Assembly (NCBI GenBank): GCA_963693365.1
Contig: CAVNZM010000012.1
Span: 9,176,001-9,240,000, forward strand
Reading direction: 5' to 3'
From: Amoebidium appalachense
Taxonomy: Eukaryota > Ichthyosporea
DNA: 64,000 bases
Shown here: positions 28,681 to 38,409 of the stretch, piece by piece
How positions within the stretch are numbered: the stretch's first letter is position 1
Layout: the number at the start of each line of letters is the position of its first letter
Notes under the pieces: model-generated
What the model saw: only the letters and a program-made list of their open reading frames with translations
The model's database searches: none
Told to the model about the DNA's origin: nothing
Translations under genes and position numbers: made by a program

Positions 28681-29677
28681 CTTCTCGGCTAATATTTTTA
28701 AAGACACACCCCTCCATCCTTCTATTAGACTTACATTTATTCGCACTTTTGTCTTCCCGGCATGTGAATATGGTTTACCCCTTCTCGCCGCTTGGATCAA
28801 GAAAGAGAGAACTAGAGCGCTTAAACCCCTGGCAAATTTCCTTGAAGCAGAAGTTGCCTCCTTTCTATCTAACAACTGTTGTAAACCTGGGCCTGTAACG
28901 CTCTCGATATATGGTCTTGTCCCAATAGCTGCCAGAGTATCCTATCTCGCGCTGAAATTCAATAAGCACATAAGCCGCTTAAAGAAGTATTTGCCCTCCC
29001 ACCCTCTCTTCTCTATCCGACCTGTCCCCTCCTCACCTCTCCCCTCTTTCCTCCCCTCTCTCTCCCCTTCTCCCCTGGGCACAAATACAAATAAACCCCG
29101 CAATAGTGTGTGTGTGACTTTGGACTGCCACTTACTTGTTAAACATGTACACAATCACAAGATAATCACGCAATATAACAAATGGAAAAAGATACCACAC
29201 GACACTAGACCCGATGAAAGCATACACCTTGAAAAACTAAGCCTTATGTCTCGTTTTATATATACTGACCGCCTCAACCATATTGCCAAATATGGCACTC
29301 GCAAGTGTATAACACCTAAATACATATTACCTTCCTGTAGAACTGGTCTTTCTCTAGCTGATGGTATTATTGATCAATTACCACGCTTTTACTGTACACG
29401 TGCTATACAGTGGAGATCTAATAAGTATAAGGTGGCATCATTTGCATGCCCAAACAACACACACGCACACCAGTTTAACCGGTCATGTATCGCCAAATGT
29501 AGTTTGATAGACCACATAATACCGCAACACACACACGTCACATTCACAACAGACACCCAGAAAGATAGCCTACCTGTAAATTACAACATCCTTGATTTTA
29601 TACTAAACACGCGTAACTACGACCTGTTTATTAGATGTATTGATTGGCTTGAGAAACACATCACTACAAAATTATAG
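28681..29677 (+). CDS. C-terminal part of LINE-2 ORF (no RT core)
   Basis: The open frame continues from the flanking Copia sequence, but LINE similarity begins at 28681 (FSANIFKDTPLHPS onward). It aligns with the post-RT region of LINE-1: EYGLPLLA, LALKFNKHISRLKK and YDLFIRCIDWL. It includes a possible zinc-binding set ASFACPNN...HQFNRSC...KC. The catalytic RT motifs are absent because of 5' truncation, so no activity is expected. Confidence 0.65.
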
Positions 29678-29679
29678 CG

Positions 29680-29687
<8 letters not shown>

Positions 29688-29750
<63 letters not shown>

Positions 29751-29782
29751 CCAGCTGATACCGAGTGTCCCGAGGGGAGCCC

Positions 29783-29833
<51 letters not shown>
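29688..29833 (+). repeat. CA repeat and 47-base A run in LINE-2 3' UTR
   Basis: CA repeat 29688-29749 and A run 29787-29833, separated by a short unique stretch. The A run is internal rather than terminal. Confidence 0.85.
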
Positions 29834-29834
<1 letters not shown>

Positions 29835-30361
29835 GGGGAACCCCAACTAATTGATTTCTCCTTGTAGTCTTTATGGTGTCTCGTAGAGAAAGTAAACCCT
29901 GATATATAGTCACCACCCGACATCTATGTACGTGATCATGATATACCGCTGAGGGGATATTCCGAGCAAAACCCCCCCCCCATACCTGAGACTGGTTCTC
30001 TTTGCCTCGAGTAAACAGCGTAAACCCCCCCATATAGATAAGTCGAATATAAAGGTTTTATTTGTGGAATTTATTGACATAAATATTTTTTCTGGGTAAA
30101 CACGTAGGATGGGTGTTCGATATCAACATAACCATGTAGGCTTCATTTCGTGTTTTAGCAGTTCGCGGTTGGCTGCCCGCACACGGGCACCTATTAGCCA
30201 ATCAAAACATCAGATTCCACATATCACTAGACCGAGTTTCGATTGGCTCGGATCAGATTTCACATATCACTAGATCGATTTTTGATTGGCTCAAATCGGT
30301 AGGCTTAGGTATATAAGCACGACAGTTTTTAGCAGATCAGCAAGCTACAAACACATCTTCT

Positions 30362-30430
30362 GTGTTTAGCACTCACAGCCTTACAGCTATATACTCCTTT
30401 TTCACCCACCCACCTACACCCACACTCAAC
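30362..30430 (+). repeat. 69-bp duplication flanking the tandem array, left copy
   Basis: GTGTTTAGCACTCACAG...CCACACTCAAC. The second copy is at 33465-33533 with minor differences. It is far longer than a normal transposon target duplication and suggests break repair with templated synthesis. Confidence 0.8.
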
Positions 30431-30674
30431 TGTTGGAGTGCAGACTTACGCTCACTCCACAATATGTGTATGTTAGCTTTACAATTGGTTCCGTGTACAC
30501 AGACACACGCTGACACTCGATCACCACATGCACATCTGCATAGTTGAGGAATGTTGCCAATTGTGTTTTGACTGCAAACGATTGGTTCACTGGTCCCAGA
30601 GATCTCTAAATGAAAGTAACCAATCCGATTAGCACCTGGCATCCGGATTACATTCCAGACTGCTGCCCCACGGG

Positions 30675-30682
30675 TATATAAG
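30675..30682 (+). promoter_or_regulatory. TATA box of array unit 1
   Basis: TATATAAG about 30 bases before the first ATGGAGTTCA minisatellite unit, with ACCAATCC and ATTGG boxes 40-110 bases upstream. The same arrangement recurs in units 2-4 and resembles the TATATAAG in Ngaro A repeats. Confidence 0.55.
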
Positions 30683-30705
30683 CCACGTCTCTGCCAGGTG
30701 CAGAC

Positions 30706-30853
30706 ATGGAGTTCAGACATGGAGTTCAGTCATGGAGTTCAGTCATGGAGTTCAGTCATGGAGTTCAGTCATGGAGTTCAGTCATGGAGTTCAGACATGG
30801 AGTTCAGACATGGAGTTCAGTCATGGAGTAAAGACATGGAGTTCAGTCATGGA
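30706..30853 (+). repeat. 13-bp minisatellite of array unit 1
   Basis: About eleven copies of (A/G)(T/A)CATGGAGTTCA-type 13-mers. Other units have roughly 5 to 7 copies (31519-31593, 32263-32335, 32996-33083), so copy number varies between otherwise near-identical units. Confidence 0.85.
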
Positions 30854-33151
30854 GTTAACACACTGAAAGCAGTAAAAAAAACGGGTCAGCGCCCAAGCGC
30901 GCCACGACGAGGGCCTAGTCACAGCGGACTCTACTTCCAACAGGGTTATGGGCCCAGACACGACACCGCGGCCTCTAACTTCACGTCCCCTACGACGCCT
31001 TGAACGGAGGAGCCAGAAACCGACTTCTAGGCTGTACCCTACACCCGCGAGCGTATTTCCGTGAAGTAGAGACTTTCGCTTCCACAAACTCCATCCGCAG
31101 CAGCCTGCGACATCAACGTCAAGTATTCCACTTCATTGGCGGGGCACGCACCACAGTGGAATGCACACCCCGGTCTACCCTGCAAGCAGCCACACTCACT
31201 CTCTCTTCTCTACAGTGGTGTGTACACTTCTCCAATTGGGTAGGGGTGTTGGAGTGCAGACTTACGCTCACTCCACAATATGTGTATGTTAGCTTTACAA
31301 TTGGTTCCGTGTACACAGACACACGCTGACACTCGATCACCACATGCACATCTGCATAGTTGAGGAATGTTGCCAATTGTGTTTTGACTGCAAACGATTG
31401 GTTCACTGGTCCCAGAGATCTCTAAATGAAAGTAACCAATCCGATTAGCGCCTGGCATCCGGATTACATTCCAGACTGCTGCCCCACGGGTATATAAACC
31501 ACGGCTCTGCCAGGTGCAGAAATGGAGTTCAGACATGGAGTTCAGACATGGAGTTAAGTCATGGAGTTAAGTCATGGAGTTCAGTCATGGAGTTAACACA
31601 CTGAAAGCAGTAAAAAAAACGGGTCAGCGCCCAAGCGCGCCACGACGACCCTAGTCACAGCGGACTCTACTTCCAACAGGGTTATGGGCCCAGACACGAC
31701 ACCGCGGCCTCTAACTTCACGTCCCCTACGACGCCTTGAACGGAGGAGCCAGAAACCGACTTCTAGGCTGTACCCTACACCCGCGAGCGTATTTCCGTGA
31801 AGTAGAGACTTTCGCTTCCACAAACTCCATCCGCAGCAGCCTGCGACATCAATGTGAACGTCAAGTATTCCACTTCATTGGCGGGGCACGCACCACAGTG
31901 GAATGCACACCCCGGTCTACCCTGCAAGCAGCCACACTCACTCTCTCTTCTCTAGTGGTGTGTACACTTCTCCAATTGGGTAGGGGTGTTGGAGTGCAGA
32001 CTTACGCTCACTCCACAATATGTGTATGTTAGCTTTACAATTGGTTCCGTGTACACAGACACACGCTGACACTCGATCACCACATGCACATCTGCATAGT
32101 TGAGGAATGTTGCCAATTGTGTTTTGACTGCAAACGATTGGTTCACTGGTCCCAGAGATCTCTAAATGAAAGTAACCAATCCGATTAGCACCTGGCATCC
32201 GGATTACATTCCAGACTGCTGCCCCACGGGTATATAAGCCACGTCTCTGCCAGGTGCAGAAATGGAGTTCAGTCATGGAGTTCAGTCATGGAGTTCAGTC
32301 ATGGAGTTCAGTCATGGAGTTCAGTCATGGAGTTAACACACTGAAAGCAGTAAAAAAACGGGTCAGCGCCCAAGCGCGCCACGACGACCCTAGTCACAGC
32401 GGACTCTACTTCCAACAGGGTTATGGGCCCAGACACGACACCGCGGCCTCTAACTTCACGTCCCCTACGACGCCTTGAACGGAGGAGCCCAGAAACCGAC
32501 TTCTAGGCTGTACCCTACACCCGCGAGCGTATTTCCGTGAAGTAGAGACTTTCGCTTCCACAAACTCCATCCGCAGCAGCCTGCGACATCAACGTCAAGT
32601 ATTCCACTTCATTGGCGGGGCACGCACCACAGTGGAATGCACACCCCGGTCTACCCTGCAAGCAGCCACACTCACTCTCTCTTCTCTACAGTGGTGTGTA
32701 CACTTCTCCAATTGGGTAGGGGTGTTGGAGTGCAGACTTACGCTCACTCCACAATATGTGTATGTTAGCTTTACAATTGGTTCCGTGTACACAGACACAC
32801 GCTGACACTCGATCACCACATGCACATCTGCATAGTTGAGGAATGTTGCCAATTGTGTTTTGACTGCAAACGATTGGTTCACTGGTCCCAGAGATCTCTA
32901 AATGAAAGTAACCAATCCGATTAGCACCTGGCATCCGGATTACATTCCAGACTGCTGCCCCACGGGTATATAAGCCACGTCTCTGCCAGGTGCAGACATG
33001 GAGTTCAGACATGGAGTTCAGTCATGGAGTTCAGTCATGGAGTTCAGTCATGGAGTTCAGTCATGGAGTTCAGTCATGGAGTTAACACACTGAAAGCAGT
33101 AAAAAACGGGTCAGCGCCCAAGCGCGCCACGACGACCCTAGTCACAGCGGA

Positions 33152-33464
33152 CTCTACTTCCAACATGACTTAACTCCATGTCTGCACCTGGCAGAGACGT
33201 GGCTTATATACCCGTGGGGCAGCAGTCTGGAATGTAATCCGGATGCCAGGTGCTAATCGGATTGGTTACTTTCATTTAGAGATCTCTGGGACCAGTGAAC
33301 CAATCGTTTGCAGTCAAAACACAATTGGCAACATTCCTCAACTATGCAGATGTGCATGTGGTGATCGAGTGTCAGCGTGTGTCTGTGTACACGGAACCAA
33401 TTGTAAAGCTGAAGTTAGAGGCCGCGGTGTCGTGTCTGGGCCCATAACCCTGTTGGAAGTAGAG
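33152..33464. repeat. 285-bp inverted promoter segment between 14-bp inverted repeats
   Basis: CTCTACTTCCAACA (33152-33165) and its complement TGTTGGAAGTAGAG (33451-33464) bound a segment that is inverted relative to the array. Flipping 33166-33450 restores the normal unit continuation GGGTTATGGGCCCAG after CCAACA. The segment contains a unit promoter whose TATA box is on the minus strand at 33203-33210. Confidence 0.75.
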
Positions 33465-33912
33465 GTGTTTAGCACTCACAGCCTTACAGCTATATACTCC
33501 CTTTTCACCCACCCACCTACACCCACACTCAACCCCCATTGATCCACACATACGTGCTATTTTTTCACGGGGCGAAGACTTCCCCCGTTTTTTTGGGCAC
33601 AAGGACCTCACGGATCAATAAATTGATGACTGGGGGCTCGCCGTGGTTTACAACCATTGCAGGTTCACTTTCGTCCAAGGGGATGTCCCCCTAGAGGCAA
33701 CACACGTCCCGGAGTAGTTTTTCATAGAAGAAAACCAATATATATGATGGTATATAAATAAACGACGGATGGTGGAGAAGAAGTCCCCACTGAAGATGCA
33801 CACACTGAAGATCGATGAAGACAGCAGTAGACTTTCGTTGGGAGGTGTCTCTACACGGTGATGTGTAGACCACTGGCCAGGGCCCCAACCTACTTGAAGA
33901 CCACTGTAGATG

Positions 33913-33916
<4 letters not shown>

Positions 33917-33958
<42 letters not shown>
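33917..33958. repeat. G run in Copia-1 3' UTR
   Basis: About 42 consecutive G a few bases downstream (on the element strand) of the Copia-1 pol stop. Confidence 0.9.
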
Positions 33959-33962
<4 letters not shown>

Positions 33963-33963
33963 C

Positions 33964-34947
33964 TCAGTCACGAAGACTGAGTGAAGCACGGTGCTGCTCG
34001 TGGGAGGGCCCGGGCAGGGGCTTGGTGAAGATGTCGGCCACGTTGTCTTTGGTGGACACGTAGGTGACGACCACATCCCCACTCTTGATGTAGTCCTTCG
34101 TGTTGTGGTACCGGACGGCAATGTGTTTGGTCCGGTGCTTGATGCTGTTGGTGTGCAGGAGGGCAATGGTGGACTGGTTGTCACAGTAGACGGGGGTGGG
34201 GTCGGTCATTGGGTAATCGAGTTCACGGAGGAGATCACGGTGCCAGATGACGTTTTGAACAGCAGCATTGATGGCCAGAAGCTCAGCCTCGGTGGTGGAT
34301 GTTGCCGTGATGGACTGCAGCTTCGAATACCATGTGATTGGGATGCCTTTGAAGAAGATGACGTATCCGGTGGTTGAACGACGGGTGTTGGGGCAGTTGG
34401 CAAAGTCGGCATCAGAATAACATTCCAGCAAGGGGGTGTTGTCGTCGGATGCAGACTTGTCGTAGTGAAGACCGAGGTTGGAAGTGCCGATGAGGTACCG
34501 AACTACACGGAGTAGACATTCCCATGCAAGTTTGGTGGGGTTGGCACTGAATCTACCGAGGTAGCCGATGGCAAAGGAGATGTCGGGCCGGGAACAACGA
34601 GCAACCCACAATAGACGGCCGAGTAGTTCACGGTAGGGAACCTTGATGGGTGGTGAGTCGTTCTCGTTGATGGTGATGACGGTGCCAACGGGAATGGGAG
34701 TAGCCTTGGGGTGGGCATCGTCGAGGTTGAAGTCTCTGACGATGTCGTTGATGTAGGACTGTTGAAGCAGCTTGAGGTGACCGGGGGTGTGGATGAGCTG
34801 TGTGCCGAGGAAGATGTCGGGGAGGTCGACCTTGCAGAGAGCTGACTTCATGATGTGGTCTACTAGATCCTTGGTGTGGGAAGAGTTGGCCGTGCAGATG
34901 ATGATGATGTCGTCCACATAGTTGCCAGTGAGGATGTAACATGCCAT
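33964..34947 (-). pseudogene. Copia-1 RT C-terminus and RNase H
   Basis: Open for 327 codons and ends ...HRASLSLRD. It starts within the RT domain just before NYVDDIIII (catalytic YVDD). It then covers RELLGRLLWVARCSRPDISFAIGYLGRFS, the RNase H acidic residues in CYSDADFA, TEAELLA and YCDNQSTIA, and the Copia-type end ADIFTKPLPGPSH. Upstream gag-pol is missing, so this is a fragment of a polyprotein. Close relative of the pol ends of Copia-2 and Copia-3. Confidence 0.85.
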
Positions 34948-34949
34948 TC

Positions 34950-35190
34950 GTGATTCTGGTGCGGTCCGAGCCAGTCAGACCTTCGTCCTATTTAAGCTGT
35001 AAAAACATCTTTTTGGTTCACTTCGTTGATGTGGTATGCAGCGGTAGAACCATATATGGTTCAATTCTTAGGTCAGAGTGAGTCCTATTGGTGCGGACAT
35101 AATATTTATGTGATATTCATGACAAAGCACGAATCGTGTGCTAGTAGATCACATTCTTTAGTAAACATGTACAGTTCATGTGTACAGTTG
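34950..35190. other. Unassigned filler in Copia-1
   Basis: About 240 bases between the gag remnant and the RT fragment, matching nothing else in the window. Probably DNA captured when the internal region was deleted. Confidence 0.4.
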
Positions 35191-35191
35191 T

Positions 35192-35455
35192 TTACAGGTT
35201 GTCCCTGTTACCACGGGGGTAAGGGGAACTTGAACGGGGGCCGGGTGACTTGGAAGACTGACGATGATCACGGGGACGGGACGGGGAGCGGTGAGGTGTA
35301 CTCTCACGGCGAGGGATACGGTTACGGAGGTCACCGGGCGGGAGCATTCTGCTCTGAAGTGCTCGAAGAGGACGGTTGTTGACGGTTGCACCAGTGCCTG
35401 CGTCGATGAGGCCGGCACATTGCGGAAGGTTGATGTACGACGGTTTGTCAGTCAT
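35192..35455 (-). pseudogene. Copia-1 gag remnant with internal deletion
   Basis: Starts MTDKPSYINL, comparable to MSEKPAYLNL of Copia-3, then jumps to the Arg/Ser-rich end of gag (RALQSRM...RIPRRES). The capsid-like body and the zinc knuckle are deleted. Confidence 0.65.
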
Positions 35456-35518
35456 GGTTGAGGCAGTATGTACGGAGGACTTTCGCGGTTGTAACGAGAT
35501 TGTGTGTTAGCGTGCAAA

Positions 35519-35531
35519 GGGGCCGTAAACC
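35519..35531 (-). promoter_or_regulatory. Copia-1 primer binding site
   Basis: On the minus strand the LTR ends AATAACA and is followed directly by GGTTTACGGCCCC, then TTTGCACGCT. This parallels Copia-2 and Copia-3 and the Drosophila copia site complementary to the anticodon region of initiator tRNA-Met. Confidence 0.55.
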
Positions 35532-36309
35532 TGTTATTTTGTGTGGGTAAACGGAGAAGCAGAGAGCACAGATGGGTGTTATGTTATACACAACACAGAG
35601 ACACACGGGAGAAACACAACCGGAGAGGTGGAACGGTTTCTGGGACCATAGGAAATGATTTCAACTGCTTCATTTTTATTTCAAGATGAAGTTCCTTTTA
35701 TACCCGGGAATGTGAAATCGATAAGCCAATCAAAAGAACGAAAACTCTTTTATCCAATCAGAAAGACGAAAACTATGAGGGTAAAATAAATCGATCGAAA
35801 TGCCTGTCGACACATAGAAGATAAAACACAATCTTCTAATGAAAGTAATCTTCTAATGAAAGTACGGAAACGTTTAACAAAATGAAACCACTTTTGTATC
35901 TATTAGTTCACATCATATATTTATACATGTTCTTGACATAACACGTCTAAATATAAGTATTCCTAATAGCTGGGGAACATAGAGCAATTCTACGTCGTGG
36001 GAAAAGAAGGAAAAGGAATGAGGATAGAAAGGAATGGAATGGGAAAGGAATGTAGGTTACTATATTTGGGAAAATACAACGAGATCTGATTGGACAACTT
36101 ATTTAGACATTGACGCAAACAACAATACGTGTGCGCGGGCTAAATAGCTCGATGTGTACACAGATCTAAGATATCTGTGCACACGGAAACGGAAAGGAAA
36201 GAAAGAAAGGAAGAGAGGAAAAAGGGAAAAGGAAACGACCAACAACAAACTAATAAACATGTGTAAAACTCAACTTCTAAGTCTTGCCGTTAATCATGGG
36301 TAGATGACA
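35532..36309 (-). repeat. Copia-1 5' LTR
   Basis: 778 bases with TG...CA ends (TGTCATC on the element strand, AATAACA at the other end). Contains CCAAT boxes (GCCAATCAAAAG, TCCAATCAG). Related fragments: 27941-28191 and 58732-59120. Confidence 0.75.
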
Positions 36310-36501
36310 CAAACCCCCAACCGCCCTGGCCCGCAACCCGGCCTGGCAAAACCGGTCCGACCCGTGGATCTACCCGCGACACACTGCAGGAATTTCCACA
36401 TTAACGGTCGGTCCTGCGCTAAGCAGCCCTGCCCCTTCTCCCACGTGTGCCCGCTCTGCTCTGGCACACACCCCCGCAAAGACTGCAAGCACAATGCCTA
36501 G
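36310..36501 (+). pseudogene. Ngaro-a ORF1 3' fragment (gag-like)
   Basis: Last 64 codons of the gag-like ORF1, matching 60478-60669 of Ngaro-b: CRNFHINGRSCAKQPCPFSH (CCCH-like) and CPLCSGTHPRKDC, ending KHNA. Cut at its 5' side by the Copia-1 LTR. Confidence 0.8.
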
Positions 36502-37044
36502 TCTACGCGCACACCCACACACACAGATAGAACATAGGGGCTAGGAGCTAGGACACACGGGTACAAGGAAACGGAGCTCGGGAGAACGGGCCAATAGGGC
36601 TGAGTACAAATTTTCGCAGGCCAACTACGGCGCCCGCCCGCGCCAAGAAAAAATGTCCCTACACAAAGACGTTATTCTGGCCACTGCACATAATTTTACT
36701 CCCCCCCCATCCCATGAGCCTCCCCCCCCCCTTACACTCACCTAGCACTCCCTCCCCCCCTTCTTCTACCTCTGTGTCCGCCCACACCCCCGCGTGCCCG
36801 GGCATCCCCTGCACAGGGCCCCGCTGCCCTCCCTGCAAACCCTCCCTCGGGCTCAGCTGCCCTACTCTGACCGCCCCTGGGCCCTGCTGCCCTCCCCCCC
36901 CCCCTCCCCCCCCCTCCCCCCCCTCCCCCCCCCCTCCCCCCCCCCCCCCCCACCCCACCCCCCGCTGCCGGGATCTCCCCGAGGGTGCCCCACCCTTGCT
37001 AACCACACCTTCCCCCGAGGCTCAGACCCGGAGGCCCGCCCGCT
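36502..37044 (+). other. Ngaro-a ORF1-ORF2 spacer and ORF2 start
   Basis: Same layout as 60670-61190 of Ngaro-b, including GGGCCAATAGGGCTGAG and a long C tract (36894-36960), then CGCTGCCGGGATCTCCCCGA. Interrupted after CCGCT (37040-37044) by the Copia-2 LTR. Confidence 0.7.
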
Positions 37045-37969
37045 TGTTAAATTGTATAAGTATTTGGGATGTAAGCAGAGACACAGTGGTGCAGTGTGAA
37101 AACACCACAGACACACACAACAACAAAACACGGAACGATCGGAGCAGTGTACACAACAGACATCAATGTTTAGACACGACTGAACTGAATTTATTCTGAT
37201 CTTCGAATAAATACCTGAAATTCTTCTAAGTCCAATCCATACATGATTTCCGACCAGTCGGAAATCAGATCTATCTCTAATAGAAACCAATCACTAAGAA
37301 CCAATTGCTTTCAGAGAGATCCGGTACGCGGAGACGTACACGATAGGACACAGACACTAGTTAAGGTCAACTCGTGTCATCATCAAGGAAGTTCTAACCT
37401 ATGACATACTGCAAAGACTCAGACATATCACACTTAACCTTGATGATTGGTTAAAGCCCGGCAACACATGAAAACTAAAGTAAATTAATGAAGTCTAAAC
37501 ACACATGCTATTCTAAGTGTAGCCTAAGTGTGTTACCGTCCAATGAACACGTATTAAGTAACACAAATCTACCTAACATATATTAGTAGAAAAGAAATAC
37601 GATTATACACATGAAGACAAGGAGAGAAAGAAAAGAAAATAAGGAAGGAGAAAGAGGAAGGAAAAGAGAGCACAGATCAACAAACAAGATAGTAATAGCA
37701 TAACTATAGCCAGAGATATTTATGTACACACGAACATGTACACGTCTCTCCCTGAGTGGGTGGATCCGTGTACACACATATAAATATTCTAATCGATATT
37801 ACAACACACGATTAAAGCCGATACAACACGATTACAAGTATACAAGCATATCGGAGATCGATGCTACACTTTACATAATAGGAGTGTGGCATATACACTA
37901 AGCATATGAACTGAAACATAACACAAACTGAGAAGATCTTACCATATGTAAATACTACGTATTACAACA
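37045..37969 (-). repeat. Copia-2 3' LTR
   Basis: 925 bases, TGTTAAATTG...ATTACAACA. The element-side neighbour is TCCCCACTTAAG (polypurine tract on the minus strand). The flanking CCGCT is one half of a 5-bp target duplication; the other half is at 53969-53973. Contains a perfect inverted repeat at 37245-37266 (arms GATTTCCGAC and GTCGGAAATC around CA). Confidence 0.85.
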
Positions 37970-38409
37970 TCCCCACTTAAGACTTTGAAGTTTGTGTTAT
38001 CATATCCCCACTGAACTAGTGAAATCTCCCCACTTGAGAACAGAAACGAAAAAAAACAAGAAAAAAAATAAAGTGTGTACTTTTCCGGGGGGGGGGGGGG
38101 GGGGGGGGAAGGGGGGGGGGGGGGGGAAGGGGGGGGGGGGGGGGGGAGAAGGGGGGAGGGGGGGGGGGGGGGGGGAAAGGGGGGGGGGAAGGGACCGGGG
38201 CAAAAACAACGAATATATATAACGTATATAGTCGGGGTTTGATTAACTGGGTTTTAAACAAGTGAAAGATAGAGTAGAGTCGCGGTACAGGTCAAACCTT
38301 ATATAAAAACCCTAAGTGGGCATACCCACAAAGGCAATATACATATGAAATAATGATTATGATAAAGTAAGAAGTAAACATTAGAAAATCACTCTTGAAG
38401 TAGGACGGG
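37970..38409 (-). other. Copia-2 3' UTR with repeated purine motif and G runs
   Basis: On the minus strand, AGTGGGGA-type motifs occur at about 38030, 38010 and next to the LTR at 37970. A block of G runs with A interruptions spans 38087-38193. Confidence 0.65.

Larger units (their letters stand above)
28681..30030 (+). mobile_element. LINE-2: 5'-truncated non-LTR retrotransposon
   Basis: 1350 bases flanked by CATATAGATAA at 28670-28680 and 30031-30041 (11-bp target-site duplication) inside the Copia-1 3' UTR. It carries the C-terminal part of the LINE ORF (to 29677), a CA repeat (about 29688-29749), a 47-base A run (29787-29833) and a further 200-base 3' UTR ending CAGCGTAAACCCCCC. The terminus matches LINE-1. 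Confidence 0.8.
30431..33464 (+). repeat. Tandem array of ~740-bp promoter-containing units
   Basis: Four forward units begin with TGTTGGAGTGCAG at 30431, 31247, 31987 and 32723 (816, 740 and 736 bases, last partial). Each carries CCAAT/ATTGG boxes, a TATA box (TATATAAG at 30675, 32231 and 32967; TATATAAA at 31491), then a 13-bp minisatellite GTCATGGAGTTCA (5 to about 11 copies), GCAGTAAAAAACGGGTCAGC and about 380 bases of G+C-rich conserved sequence. The units are nearly identical. The last is cut at 33165 and followed by an inverted segment. No reading frame is conserved in all units, so a coding role is unlikely. It could be a satellite or a tandem family of non-coding transcription units. 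Confidence 0.85.
30054..33727 (+). mobile_element. Solo Ngaro-type terminal repeat (A-B), interrupted by a tandem array
   Basis: Starts GGTTTTATTTGTGG like the A repeats at 56798, 59121 and 63991, and ends with the B segment (33640-33727, GCCGTGGTTTAC...TTTTTCATAG) as at 57263-57350. There are no coding genes between A and B, so this is a remnant left after loss of the internal region or an insertion of the terminal repeat alone. It lies in the Copia-1 3' UTR between GTCGAATATAAA and AAGAAAACC. A 3-kb array (30431-33464) sits within A, bounded by a 69-bp duplication of A sequence. Confidence 0.75.
27941..36309 (-). mobile_element. Copia-1: decayed Ty1/copia element with nested insertions
   Basis: Minus-strand LTR retrotransposon. 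Pieces from its 5' end: LTR 36309-35532, primer site 35531-35519, gag remnant 35455-35192, an unrelated filler at about 35190-34950, RT end plus RNase H 34947-33964, 3' UTR 33963-33728 continuing 30053-30031 and 28680-28192, and a truncated 3' LTR 28191-27941. LINE-2 and a solo Ngaro-type repeat sit in the 3' UTR. Most of gag, protease, integrase and the N-terminal part of RT are deleted, so it is non-autonomous. The 5' LTR abuts Ngaro ORF1 sequence at 36310, so Copia-1 probably inserted into Ngaro-a. Confidence 0.8.

Noticed and set aside
30706-30853. CRISPR-like regular repeats
   Set aside because: The 13-bp repeats are contiguous without spacers and the context is eukaryotic.
30698-31003. 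Minisatellite-encoded small protein (MEFSHGVQSWSS repeats)
   Set aside because: The frame is not preserved in array units 2 and 4, and the 13-bp unit makes any frame look repetitive.
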